From: Pedobacter sp. PF22-3
GTDB lineage: Bacteria; Bacteroidota; Bacteroidia; Sphingobacteriales; Sphingobacteriaceae
Length of the DNA: 64,000 nt
Direction of reading: 5' to 3'
NCBI RefSeq assembly: GCF_026239555.1
Contig: NZ_JAPIVP010000012.1
Location: 1-64,000, forward strand
The stretch's first letter is position 1. Each line of letters starts with the position of its first letter. The notes below the pieces were generated by a model. That model had not been told where the DNA came from. It searched no databases and saw only the letters and a program-made list of their open reading frames with translations. The position numbers were made by a program, and so were the translations under genes. Positions 1-8,335 of the stretch are shown piece after piece.

Positions 1-1623
1 AGCCGTAACACCAAAGGTTACTGCGGTCGCCCCAGTGAAGTTGGTGCCGGTAATGGTCACGCTAGTGCCTCCACCGGTCGGACCGCTGGTTGGGCTCAAA
101 GCCGTTACCGTTGGCGCGGCGACAGCCTGTGTATAAGTAATCGAAAACTGACTGGCAGCCGCATTGCCATTGCCAGCTGCATCCTGGGCCACATTAGCTG
201 CAATATTTATCGTTACCGCCCCATTAGCGGTTGGCGTTGCATTAAAAGTATAAGTCGTTCCATTGCCTGAAAATCCACTGATAGTGGCATTGCCAGGCGT
301 AATATCTCCGGCCAGAAAACCAGTTACCGTTTCCGAAAAGGTAACTGTAAACGGAATTGGTGAAGTGCTGGTTGATCCGCCTGAGGAACCAGCTGTACTG
401 CTGATCACAACAGAAGGGGCAATATTATCCACGGTAGCGTTAGCATCATCAGCCGTAGTGGTTGGGCCAACTGAATTGGTAGCTGTTACCGATACATTTC
501 TGTTGGTAGCATTTATATTGCCGGCTACAATTGTGTAAGTAGCTGTCCAGGTATCGCTACTGTTAGTTGCTGTAACTGCAGTACCTCCGCCAAACTGGCT
601 GAAATCTATCGTTACTGTGGTAACGCCTGAATTATTATCGCCGCCTGTTGTATTATCCCAGGTAGCTGTTACCACATCTCCGATCTTGTATGCACCACCT
701 GTACCACTTGCGCCGCTGATACTGATCTTGGCGGCAGTAACTGTAGGAGCAGTTGAATTACTAAAGTTGAATTGTTTTGTATTATTAGTACCAAAGCCCG
801 CACTAAAGTCGTATGGTGTACCGCCAGTAGTTTTATTTGTCCAATTACTGGTATTGGTAATATCTGCCAAGAAAGTTGCCTTCGTCCCAGTTGAGAAACT
901 GGGATTGTATTTTTCATTGGGATACCGTGAATTAGATGTAGGTGTTAAAAAGCCAGTAGAATAAGTTGTACCTAAATCAGATGGTAATTCACTATAACCT
1001 GCAAGCTGACTACTGGGCTCAGAATTGGTGGTATTTATATGCCATCCATTTGAAGTAGTCCCAGCAGTAGTAGTTAATCTGATATTATTAAACGCAAAAA
1101 TAAATGAAGGGCTGCTGTCACTTCCTTGATAAATCATTATTTGATCACCTGTTGCTGGATTCCAGGGATTAGCTGAAAGTGTTGCATTGGTCCAGGTGTT
1201 AGGAAGTATTGATAACAGATCTGCTGCAGGAAGTGAGTTGCCATTACCTGTTATTCCCGACACAGTTCTGGAAGCCAAATCAATTTTAAATATAATTATG
1301 GTACCTGCTGTTATATTTTGAGAAAGTTGCCATTGAAAAGTTCCTTCAACGGTAGCAGTACTAGACGCTACGAAGTGTCCGGAAGTAGAGCTATAGGTAT
1401 TAATCCACCCACGATCTGTGAAATAGATTAATTCACCAGTATTAATCGTATTAAGTGCTACAACTGCGAAACTACGTATGGTAGTCGAAGGATCAGCATC
1501 GCCATTCATTCCAATTACCGCAAGATCACCTTTAGATAAAGCAGCACTGGCATTTAAAGTACTAATTATTAGTGCCAGGACAATAAATAAAAAACGAAAT
1601 ACTTTTTTGTAAAATTTCTTCAT
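1..1623 (-). CDS. Exported Ig-like/IPT repeat protein, 3' end missing
   Basis: The reading frame starts at an ATG at 1621-1623 and stays open for 541 codons to the window edge, so the C-terminus is not visible. It opens with a Sec signal peptide (MKKFYKKVFRFLF..., cleavage near ASA, about residue 27). The next 230 residues or so form a beta-rich domain I cannot name, with many Thr, Ser, Asn and Gly. Two beta-sandwich Ig-like repeats follow, the second with an 'FTVTFSETVTGF' core. The visible part ends in an IPT/TIG repeat ('SPTSGPTGGGTSVTITG'). It is probably a large surface or secreted adhesin-like protein; a T9SS C-terminal domain is plausible but unseen. It lies downstream of three tail-collar genes on the same strand, separated by a stem-loop at 1671-1705, so it may be only partly co-transcribed with them. 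Confidence 0.85.
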   Translation of the reverse strand, partial: MKKFYKKVFRFLFIVLALIISTLNASAALSKGDLAVIGMNGDADPSTTIRSFAVVALNTINTGELIYFTDRGWINTYSSTSGHFVASSTATVEGTFQWQLSQNITAGTIIIFKIDLASRTVSGITGNGNSLPAADLLSILPNTWTNATLSANPWNPATGDQIMIYQGSDSSPSFIFAFNNIRLTTTAGTTSNGWHINTTNSEPSSQLAGYSELPSDLGTTYSTGFLTPTSNSRYPNEKYNPSFSTGTKATFLADITNTSNWTNKTTGGTPYDFSAGFGTNNTKQFNFSNSTAPTVTAAKISISGASGTGGAYKIGDVVTATWDNTTGGDNNSGVTTVTIDFSQFGGGTAVTATNSSDTWTATYTIVAGNINATNRNVSVTATNSVGPTTTADDANATVDNIAPSVVISSTAGSSGGSTSTSPIPFTVTFSETVTGFLAGDITPGNATISGFSGNGTTYTFNATPTANGAVTINIAANVAQDAAGNGNAAASQFSITYTQAVAAPTVTALSPTSGPTGGGTSVTITGTNFTGATAVTFGVTA

Positions 1624-1670
1624 ATAAATAACTTTTCTAAATCTTCAATACAAAGCGGTAGATAATAAGA

Positions 1671-1705
1671 AAGTATAACCGGGATTGAAGCTACCGGTTA
1701 TACTT
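1671..1705 (-). terminator. Perfect 11-bp inverted repeat between collar gene and Ig gene
   Basis: The arms AAGTATAACCG (1671-1681) and CGGTTATACTT (1695-1705) pair perfectly around a 13-nt loop. The hairpin sits between the last collar gene and the Ig-repeat gene. There is no strong U tract on the minus strand, so it may be a leaky terminator or processing site that sets the expression ratio. Confidence 0.5.
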
Positions 1706-1731
1706 ATAAATGGTATTAAATAAGCTTAATA

Positions 1732-2349
1732 TTAATCCCTTGAAGGAAAATTTCCACGCAAACAAATCACATAATTAAGTGCCAGCGAAGGCTGCCTGTT
1801 TTCATGTACAGCAGGTGCTGCTGCACCCATAGCTGCTACAGCCAAGCTGGTTAACTGCGGGCCGGTAACCTTTGTTACAGTAAGCGTACCGGTAGCCATG
1901 GGCACTTCTTGTACCGTCCCCTGTGGAACACCATATATGGATTCTCCGAATGCATCTGGAGCGCCTAACAAGTTACCCGCAGGACCGGGTTGATCATATT
2001 GATCAGCTGAAGCTTTAATGGTGACAGTTGCAGTACCTGTTGCCGTATAGACTAAATTATGGTTATGCGCTGACATCTCTGATGAATTAATGCTTAATGC
2101 TTCCACACCTGCGGTAATACCTGGATTATATTGGGTAAGCCCCGCGCCTTGCCCTGCACCTACAATAGTGCGCCCCTGAAGATTAGGCAACATAAATGTG
2201 GTTTTTCCGTCGCCACCATATGTCGTACCTAATATGGCATAAAGTGCAACATAGGCACTTATTGGCACCACTTGCCCATTACAAATAGACCAATCTAGTG
2301 GTGCAAATGTTCCGGCGAACATTCTTATTTCTCCTACAGTTCCTTCCAT
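1732..2349 (-). CDS. Phage tail collar domain protein (MdpB-like), copy 1
   Basis: This 205-aa protein has the phage Tail Collar fold seen in the 'microcystin-dependent protein' family. Its landmarks are an N-terminal 'GEIRMFAGTFAPLDWSICNGQ', a central 'TTYGGDGKTTFMLPNLQGR' followed by 'VGAGQGAG', and a C-terminal 'QPSLALNYVICLRG' ending in FPSRD. There is no signal peptide. It is the third of three tandem paralogues, 28 nt after the previous one. Tail-collar proteins trimerise in phage fibres; the bacterial stand-alone versions have no settled function. The middle part (about residues 95-165) is the most divergent between copies, as expected of an exposed variable tip. No sheath, tube or baseplate gene is nearby, so this is not an obvious phage tail or contractile injection system. 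Confidence 0.92.
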   Translation of the reverse strand: MEGTVGEIRMFAGTFAPLDWSICNGQVVPISAYVALYAILGTTYGGDGKTTFMLPNLQGRTIVGAGQGAGLTQYNPGITAGVEALSINSSEMSAHNHNLVYTATGTATVTIKASADQYDQPGPAGNLLGAPDAFGESIYGVPQGTVQEVPMATGTLTVTKVTGPQLTSLAVAAMGAAAPAVHENRQPSLALNYVICLRGNFPSRD

Positions 2350-2377
2350 TGTGAATAAATTTAGTATGAATCAATCT

Positions 2378-2995
2378 TTAGTTTCTTGAAGGAAAAATTC
2401 CCTCAATACAAATAATATAGTTTACTGCAAGTACCGGCTGTATATTATTGTGCGGCGTACTGCCGCCTGCTACGCCTATACTAACTTTTGTTAAAGGCGG
2501 TGAAAGGTTGCTCACCTTTACAGCGTTACTATTTAAGCTAACCAGGTTGGCAGAACTTGCCGCACTGGCGTAAATATTGTCGGTACCAGATGAATCCTGT
2601 GCTAAATAGTTTCCTACCGGACTAATCTCAAGACCTGGTGCAGCAACCGCATTTAATGAGATATCAACAGAACCTGCAGTTGTATTAAAGGCAGGCGTGG
2701 CCTGATGGCTATGTGTGGGTAGTTCTGATAGCGTGAGTGAATGAGATTCCTCACCGCTAACCTGACCCAAATTATACGCGCTAAGACCAGTTCCCTGACC
2801 TGCGCCTACAACAATGCGACTGGCAATGTTTGGTAAATTAAAAGTAGTTACACCATCGCCACCGTAAGTAGTTCCGGTTATCGCAAAAAGCGGTGTATAC
2901 TCGTTTATTTGCATTGACTGACCCTGACAAAAACGCCAGTTCATTGGTGCGAAAGAGCCTCCAAAGGCCCGAATTTCTCCTATAGTTCCTTCCAT
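2378..2995 (-). CDS. Phage tail collar domain protein (MdpB-like), copy 2
   Basis: This 205-aa paralogue of its neighbours shares 'GEIRAFGGSFAPMNWRFCQGQ', 'TTYGGDGVTTFNLPNIASR', 'VGAGQGTG' and the C-terminal 'QPVLAVNYIICIEG' ending in FPSRN. The central segment (about 95-165) is Ser/Asn/Ala-rich and unlike the other two copies. It lies 24 nt after copy 3 and 28 nt before copy 1, so all three should be made from one transcript, possibly as subunits of a hetero-oligomer. No signal peptide is seen; how it would leave the cell, if it does, is unclear. Confidence 0.92.
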   Translation of the reverse strand: MEGTIGEIRAFGGSFAPMNWRFCQGQSMQINEYTPLFAITGTTYGGDGVTTFNLPNIASRIVVGAGQGTGLSAYNLGQVSGEESHSLTLSELPTHSHQATPAFNTTAGSVDISLNAVAAPGLEISPVGNYLAQDSSGTDNIYASAASSANLVSLNSNAVKVSNLSPPLTKVSIGVAGGSTPHNNIQPVLAVNYIICIEGIFPSRN

Positions 2996-3019
2996 AATGA
3001 TTTAATTTAGGTTTAGTAC

Positions 3020-3628
3020 TTAATTTCTTGAAGGAAAATATCCTTGTAAACAGATAACATAGTTTAGTGCGATGCTTGGCATAATATTATTATGTGCGGC
3101 GTTTGCCCCTGCCGCTTGTATCGCAACACCTGGATTAGGAATATTAACATTCGTTACCTCCACAGACTGGCTATTCAGAGCACTTAATGTACCACTTTGG
3201 GTATAAGTTTTAACCGTGTTTGATCCATCCTCGCTTATAAAAGCATTTAGGCCGTTCGGCTGTCCTCCTACACTCGGACTAGCATAAAATGTAGCATTAC
3301 CTGTTCCATTACCGGTTGCAGGACTAATCGTGGCAGCGTGCGTATGCGCAGGTAGTTGAGTTAGATTAAGCGTTACCTTTTCTACACCAACTTGTTGTCC
3401 TGCCGTATATACGGATAAGCCAGCACCCGCTCCTACGCCCACTACCGTTCTGCTGCGCAGATCAGGCAATCCGAATGTTGTTTGCCCGTTCCCACCATAT
3501 AAAGTGCCAACAATTGCAAAAACTGCCTGGTTAGTAGTAACGTTTAAGAGCTGCCCCTGGCAAAATGCCCAGCCTTTGGGTGCAAAGTTGCCGGCAAAAA
3601 TCCGGACTTCAGCAATTGTTCCTTCCAT
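3020..3628 (-). CDS. Phage tail collar domain protein (MdpB-like), copy 3
   Basis: This 202-aa protein is the first collar gene in transcription order. It has 'AEVRIFAGNFAPKGWAFCQGQ', 'GTLYGGNGQTTFGLPDLRSR', 'VGVGAGAG' and 'PSIALNYVICLQG' ending in FPSRN. It starts only 6 nt after the formyltransferase stop, which ties the collar proteins to the enzyme genes in one operon. The conserved ends and divergent middle suggest gene duplication followed by diversification of the exposed portion. Confidence 0.92.
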   Translation of the reverse strand: MEGTIAEVRIFAGNFAPKGWAFCQGQLLNVTTNQAVFAIVGTLYGGNGQTTFGLPDLRSRTVVGVGAGAGLSVYTAGQQVGVEKVTLNLTQLPAHTHAATISPATGNGTGNATFYASPSVGGQPNGLNAFISEDGSNTVKTYTQSGTLSALNSQSVEVTNVNIPNPGVAIQAAGANAAHNNIMPSIALNYVICLQGYFPSRN

Positions 3629-3634
3629 TTGTTT

Positions 3635-4576
3635 TTAATTAAGGTTTATAAATTTTTCTCCTGCTTTTATACCCATCTGAAAAAGTTTACTTCCTGAAAA
3701 ATAGCCTTCCCGCATGTGTAAAATATTAATCTTTAAAAAACGATTTTCAAGGCATGCTACAATCAATCCATAAAGTGCATCAGCATAAACTATAGTGCCG
3801 GGCTCTGGCTTCGCCCCTTCCGGTAACTGAATTTCTGCTGGCGATCCTTCTAATATGCGCACTTCTGTATTTTTAATCCAGGCTGTTGCACCGTCATATT
3901 TTGAATTGGCTGCATTAATCAAACATTCTATTTCATCGGCAGATTGCTCCCGCCAATTGATTGCTAATTCCTTATTGCTAGGTTTTTTTTCCCAAGCCGT
4001 ATTCGCTAAACTATTTTCATTCACAATAGGTAAGTATTGCGTGTTATCCAGCAGCTCATTTACCGCTTCTACAGCCAAAAAACCCAAACGCTGGCAAAGC
4101 AGCCCATAATTTTCACCTTTTATAATAGGTAGTTGCTTTGTCCATACAATGGGGCCGCCATCTATATTTGCCGTCATTTGATGTACCGTCAGGCTTGCAT
4201 AAGGTTCATTATTTCTGAGTTGCCAGAATATTGGATCGGCACCACGGTATTTAGGTAATTCACCAAAATGAAAATTCAGGTAGCCTTTGTGTACACTTTG
4301 TAGCAGGTAATCAGGAATCATCCATGGAAAACCAAATACCCATACGGCATCTGCATCCAACCCTGTCAACCAATGTTTTAATTCCTGCTCCCAAGATCCA
4401 AAGTTCAGTTGCAATATCTGATTTCCGGATAAACCCATGGCCTGCAAGGGCTTCAGCAGTGCTTTGCTACTTCGCTCCAAAATTGCCACACCACCTAAAA
4501 GTCCTTTTGAGGCCAATGCCTGGACCGTTGGAAATGCAAGCGAATCTGAATTGCAAATAACTGCTATTTTCTTCAT
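3635..4576 (-). CDS. Formyltransferase (methionyl-tRNA formyltransferase-like fold)
   Basis: Starting from the ATG at 4574-4576, which overlaps the upstream TAA by one base (TAATG), this is a 313-aa protein. A longer version would need a TTG start. The formyl-transfer signature is intact: Asn101 and His103 in 'YLNFHFGELPKYRGADP' and Asp139 in 'MTANIDGGPIVW'. These match the Asn-His-Asp triad of 10-formyl-tetrahydrofolate-dependent formyltransferases. The C-terminal third resembles the Formyl_trans_C-type domain only loosely. Tight linkage to dioxygenases and a carbamoyltransferase argues for a specialised amine acceptor (sugar amine, amino acid or protein), not initiator tRNA. The acceptor is unknown. 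Confidence 0.85.
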   Translation of the reverse strand: MKKIAVICNSDSLAFPTVQALASKGLLGGVAILERSSKALLKPLQAMGLSGNQILQLNFGSWEQELKHWLTGLDADAVWVFGFPWMIPDYLLQSVHKGYLNFHFGELPKYRGADPIFWQLRNNEPYASLTVHQMTANIDGGPIVWTKQLPIIKGENYGLLCQRLGFLAVEAVNELLDNTQYLPIVNENSLANTAWEKKPSNKELAINWREQSADEIECLINAANSKYDGATAWIKNTEVRILEGSPAEIQLPEGAKPEPGTIVYADALYGLIVACLENRFLKINILHMREGYFSGSKLFQMGIKAGEKFINLN

Positions 4577-5700
4577 TATATGCCGAGATAAGGGTTCATC
4601 CAAAATGAAGAAGTTTGGCTGTTAATGCGTTGTACATCTTCATGATGAATATCAATAGTTTCCAGTTCACCGATCAGCTGCCTGGATAGATCACCTTTAA
4701 TCCCATTAAAGGTATTTTTAACCAGGTAAACTCTACTTTGTGAAGCATTTGATTCTGGTGTAATTTCAACACGGCCACGCGCTGTTTCAATTGCTGCTTC
4801 GGCAATGGCTTTTTGTAAAGATTTTCCACCCTGATCTTTAACCGCCTGGGCGATCAGTAAACCCGTTTCAAACCCAAACTGAGTAAAAGGATTTGCCATG
4901 GCATCACTCACCTCATCAAGCTGTTCTGGTTTAAATTCACGGTTCAATGATAATGTAGTGTAAACTTCAATTGGTTCAGATGTGTTAAATGCTTCCAACA
5001 GAAACGGCAAACCAAGTAGTGGAGTAGTTTTATGTAAGCCTCGCTCCACATATTGCGTTAAAAACATTGCAGCTTCTTTTCCGCAAAAAGTAGCCAGAAT
5101 AAAATCCGGTTTGTAATGTAGTATATGTTCAAATACGGCGGCTATATCTCCAGTTTCTTTAGGGTTTGGTGTTGGCGCTACAGCAAATGGCATGGTTACC
5201 CCACTCGCTGCCGATTCCATACCAGCACTCAACATACTTTGAAATGAATATCCACAGTCGTACAAACCAGATACATACATTCCTTTTTTTCCAAATTTCT
5301 TAACCCCCCATTGGCCAATAGACCACAATTGCTGCCAGGTATGAATGGAGTTGAGGAACATGTAATCATTAAACTTTTCAGGATCTGGCAAATGCTCTCC
5401 TATGTTATTGATAATGAATGGTCGTTTAATATTTGCAATCTTATCTGAAAGATCGATACCTACTTTATTGGAAACTATACCGGTAATTACATCGGCATCG
5501 TCAAAACCAACCAGTTTGGTAATTGCGGCTTCAGCCAGTTCCCTTGACCCTTGCCCGATAAATTCAGGCACAATTTCCAATTCAACCTCCTGGCTTAATT
5601 CTTTTAGTCCATTTTTTAACCCCGTACTAAAGTGTTTAGCCATAGGTAGGATACTTGAGTTGGAAAGCAAAACGCCAACCGTTAATTTTTTAGTTTCCAT
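4576..5700 (-). CDS. Periplasmic-binding-protein-fold protein without signal peptide
   Basis: This 374-aa protein resembles type I periplasmic ligand-binding proteins (Peripla_BP_6, Leu/Ile/Val-binding-like). It has an N-terminal 'LTVGVLLSNSSILPMAKHF', an alternating alpha/beta pattern, 'GKKGMYVSGLYDCGYSF' at a domain crossover and 'NPFTQFGFETGLLIAQAV' near the end. Unlike ABC-transporter binding proteins it has neither a signal peptide nor a lipobox, and no permease or ATPase gene is nearby. It is therefore probably a cytoplasmic ligand sensor, chaperone or carrier in this pathway. It lies 9 nt after the PKHD oxygenase stop and overlaps the formyltransferase start by one base, so translation is likely coupled. 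Confidence 0.8.
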   Translation of the reverse strand: METKKLTVGVLLSNSSILPMAKHFSTGLKNGLKELSQEVELEIVPEFIGQGSRELAEAAITKLVGFDDADVITGIVSNKVGIDLSDKIANIKRPFIINNIGEHLPDPEKFNDYMFLNSIHTWQQLWSIGQWGVKKFGKKGMYVSGLYDCGYSFQSMLSAGMESAASGVTMPFAVAPTPNPKETGDIAAVFEHILHYKPDFILATFCGKEAAMFLTQYVERGLHKTTPLLGLPFLLEAFNTSEPIEVYTTLSLNREFKPEQLDEVSDAMANPFTQFGFETGLLIAQAVKDQGGKSLQKAIAEAAIETARGRVEITPESNASQSRVYLVKNTFNGIKGDLSRQLIGELETIDIHHEDVQRINSQTSSFWMNPYLGI

Positions 5701-5709
5701 TAATTCTAA

Positions 5710-6426
5710 TTAATTTGCCCACATCCGCAACAGGTTACTATAATGTTGCTGCAATAAAAGATATTCTTCCTCCATCAGTTCTTTATTACAAAGATTTTCA
5801 ATGATCTGGAAAATTTCAAATAACATTTTTCGATGTACGGTTTCTTTAACAAGCGACTGCACCCAGCTTACCGCAACGTTCCGTTCACCACGTGTAACTT
5901 CCCTTACCCGATGAACCTGAGTACACGGATAACAGATGGCATCTCCCTTATTCAGCTTATACAATACATTTCCATTTGCAGTCTGAAGTTCCAGTTCGCC
6001 CCCATCGTATTCTTCGGGATCATTTAAAAAAATAGTTAGCGCCACATCGGTGCGGATCATATTACCCATAACCGGACTATCCACATGCCAGCCATAATGC
6101 ATACCAGGCGTATAATTACTGATGATAAAGGGATGGATACTTTGTGGCAGAACAGCGTTTCTGAATAAAGGATTGCGGTTGAGCGCAGTTAAAATGTTTT
6201 GCTGAATCGCAACATGCTCTTTGGTTTGATGGTTAAGCTGCAAGTTGCTTTTTACTTCTTTTGCAGCACTATGAGCCGTTAACTTACCATCGTCAAATGA
6301 TCCGGATTTGAAAAGAAAATGAATATCCTTAACCTCACTATCATTAAGCAAACCAGGGATATACAGATATGTACTATTTAAAATACAAGTATTTTTTATA
6401 TCTGTGTTTACATTTGAAGCGTTCAT
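5710..6426 (-). CDS. PKHD-type Fe(II)/2-oxoglutarate hydroxylase
   Basis: The chosen ATG at 6424-6426 gives 238 aa; an in-frame TTG 36 nt upstream is possible but less likely. The double-stranded beta-helix iron site is complete: His114-x-Asp116 in 'HYGWHVDSPVMG' and His172 in 'CYPCTQVHRVREV'. The 2OG-binding Arg182 is in 'RGERNVAVSW'. The family (prolyl 4-hydroxylase alpha / PiuC-like) hydroxylates small molecules or protein side chains in the cytoplasm. The C-terminal 40 residues form a helical extension, as in PiuC-type proteins. It is the first gene of the minus-strand operon that continues through the binding-protein homologue, formyltransferase and collar genes, and it is divergent from the carbamoyltransferase operon. 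Confidence 0.9.
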   Translation of the reverse strand: MNASNVNTDIKNTCILNSTYLYIPGLLNDSEVKDIHFLFKSGSFDDGKLTAHSAAKEVKSNLQLNHQTKEHVAIQQNILTALNRNPLFRNAVLPQSIHPFIISNYTPGMHYGWHVDSPVMGNMIRTDVALTIFLNDPEEYDGGELELQTANGNVLYKLNKGDAICYPCTQVHRVREVTRGERNVAVSWVQSLVKETVHRKMLFEIFQIIENLCNKELMEEEYLLLQQHYSNLLRMWAN

Positions 6427-6631
6427 CGAGAGGGCTGATTTAGATGACTGTAAATATATCAATAACTTTTAATATCTAAAAGTCAGGCAAATAAAATATT
6501 TTGACAATAATCAACAAATTGAAAGCTTAGGTGATATGCTTTAACAAACACATAGCAGCAACTATTTAATCAATTCAAAATTCTTTATATGTTTATAGCG
6601 GGATTTCTCCCGAATACATATACAAACACTA

Positions 6632-8335
6632 ATGGATACCTACATTCTGGGAACTGGTTTATCACATGATGGATCGACAGTTTTATTAAAAAACGGTAAA
6701 ATCATAGTTGCTATTGAAAAAGAAAGGCTTAGCAGAATCAAACATGATGGAGGTAACGATTTTGATACTGTACAATACTGCCTTGATTATGCTGGGATTG
6801 GGGTCGACGATTTAACATTAATTGTACAGGCTTCGAATTTCGAAAACGACATCTCACCCAGCCAATATTCTGGTCGCCGGTATTTCGACCAGCATATTCA
6901 AATTCCCGTAATTACCCTGTCTCACCACCTGGCCCACGCCTGGAGTGCGGTGGGCATGTCTCCTTTTCAAGAGTGCAATGTAATGGTGGTGGACGGTGCC
7001 GGCAGTCCTAACAGCCATTGTCTGGATTTTGAAGGTACAATGATCCCACCTTATCTATTTAGCAATGGCATGTATTGCGAAAAAGATAGTTTTTATTATT
7101 TCGACGGAAAAGACCTGACTCCGCTATTTAAAGATTTTTCGGAGGTTAAGTTATATCAGGATACTTCTTCTTTAAGGTTGCCAACCAATTATCATTCCAT
7201 AGGCGGACTTTATCATGCAGCCAGTCAGTATTGCTTTGGTAATATGAATGATGTTGGGAAACTTATGGGTTTGGCTCCCTATGGCGTTTTGAATGGAAAA
7301 CCACCCCTGTTTAAATTAGAGAATGGCATCATCGAAGTATTTTACGAAAATGTGGATCTGTATTTCAACAAACCCTCATCAGGTTATGATACTTTTAAGC
7401 ATGATTTTAAGCATTATGCCGACATGGCACGCTGGGTACAGGATGAAACTGAAAAGGCTATTATTTACCTCTTTCAAGAGCGGTCTAAACTACATCCGCA
7501 TGCCAACTTTGCTTATGCCGGTGGAGTAGCCTTAAATGCTGTGGCCAATTTCAAATTGCTGCGTTCGGGCATTGTAAAAAATTTATATACCCAACCCGCA
7601 GCGGGAGATAACGGAATCGCCATTGGCTGTGCTTATTATGGTTGGCATCACATTTTGGGCCAGCAGAAAGCAAGCATTCCCGACCATGTTTTTTTTGGTC
7701 GTAATTACTCCAATGATGATGTGGAAAAAGCCATATTAGATGCTGGAATTAAGGACAACAACGGATTCTCAATCAACCAAACATCAAATTTTGTAGCGCT
7801 TACGGCTGCCGAACTTGCCCGTGGTAAAGTAGTAGGGTGGTTTCAGGGTGGAGCAGAATTCGGACCAAGAGCATTGGGTCATCGGAGCATTTTAGCAGAC
7901 CCTCGTATCAAGGACATCAAAAACCACATTAATAGCGAGATTAAATTCAGGGAAGATTTCAGGCCCTTTGCCCCATCTGTAAGAATTGATGATGTACAAA
8001 AATACTTTATCCATGGATGGGAAAGCCCTTACATGATATTGATTGATGAGATAAAACCCGAATGGAAAAATCAGCTTGCTGGTATTGTTCACCAAGATGG
8101 TACCTGCCGGGTACAAACTGTAACCAGCGCCTTTAATCCTGATTTCTATCAACTCATTGGCGATTTTGAAGCTAAAACTGGTATTGGCGTTTTATTAAAC
8201 ACATCCCTGAATCGTAAAGGCATGCCTATCGTAGAAACACCTGCTGAAGCATTATCGCTTTTTTTATCAGGTGCAATAGATGTATTGGTATTAAATAATT
8301 TCATAATTTGCAAACATCATGATATGCTTCTCTAA
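6632..8335 (+). CDS. Carbamoyltransferase (NodU/CmcH family)
   Basis: This 567-aa protein is the usual length for O-carbamoyltransferases. The N-terminal Kae1-like domain has 'GTGLSHDGSTVLLKNGKII', the metal-binding 'SHHLAHAW' (residues 97-104) and 'VVDGAGS'. The C-terminal domain has 'GGAEFGPRALGHRSILADPR' from about residue 405 and 'LNTSLNRKGMPIVETP'. Family members activate carbamoyl phosphate with ATP and carbamoylate a hydroxyl, for example in nodulation factors, cephamycin or tobramycin. With three hydroxylases alongside, the acceptor may be a newly introduced hydroxyl. Its 3' end overlaps the next gene by 17 nt. Expression should start from the 200-bp divergent intergenic region shared with the PKHD operon. 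Confidence 0.93.
   Translation: MDTYILGTGLSHDGSTVLLKNGKIIVAIEKERLSRIKHDGGNDFDTVQYCLDYAGIGVDDLTLIVQASNFENDISPSQYSGRRYFDQHIQIPVITLSHHLAHAWSAVGMSPFQECNVMVVDGAGSPNSHCLDFEGTMIPPYLFSNGMYCEKDSFYYFDGKDLTPLFKDFSEVKLYQDTSSLRLPTNYHSIGGLYHAASQYCFGNMNDVGKLMGLAPYGVLNGKPPLFKLENGIIEVFYENVDLYFNKPSSGYDTFKHDFKHYADMARWVQDETEKAIIYLFQERSKLHPHANFAYAGGVALNAVANFKLLRSGIVKNLYTQPAAGDNGIAIGCAYYGWHHILGQQKASIPDHVFFGRNYSNDDVEKAILDAGIKDNNGFSINQTSNFVALTAAELARGKVVGWFQGGAEFGPRALGHRSILADPRIKDIKNHINSEIKFREDFRPFAPSVRIDDVQKYFIHGWESPYMILIDEIKPEWKNQLAGIVHQDGTCRVQTVTSAFNPDFYQLIGDFEAKTGIGVLLNTSLNRKGMPIVETPAEALSLFLSGAIDVLVLNNFIICKHHDMLL

Noticed and set aside
1732..3628. Collar genes as part of a prophage or contractile injection system
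   Set aside because: No sheath, tube, baseplate, tail-tape-measure, portal or integrase gene is in the window; the neighbours are biosynthetic enzymes.
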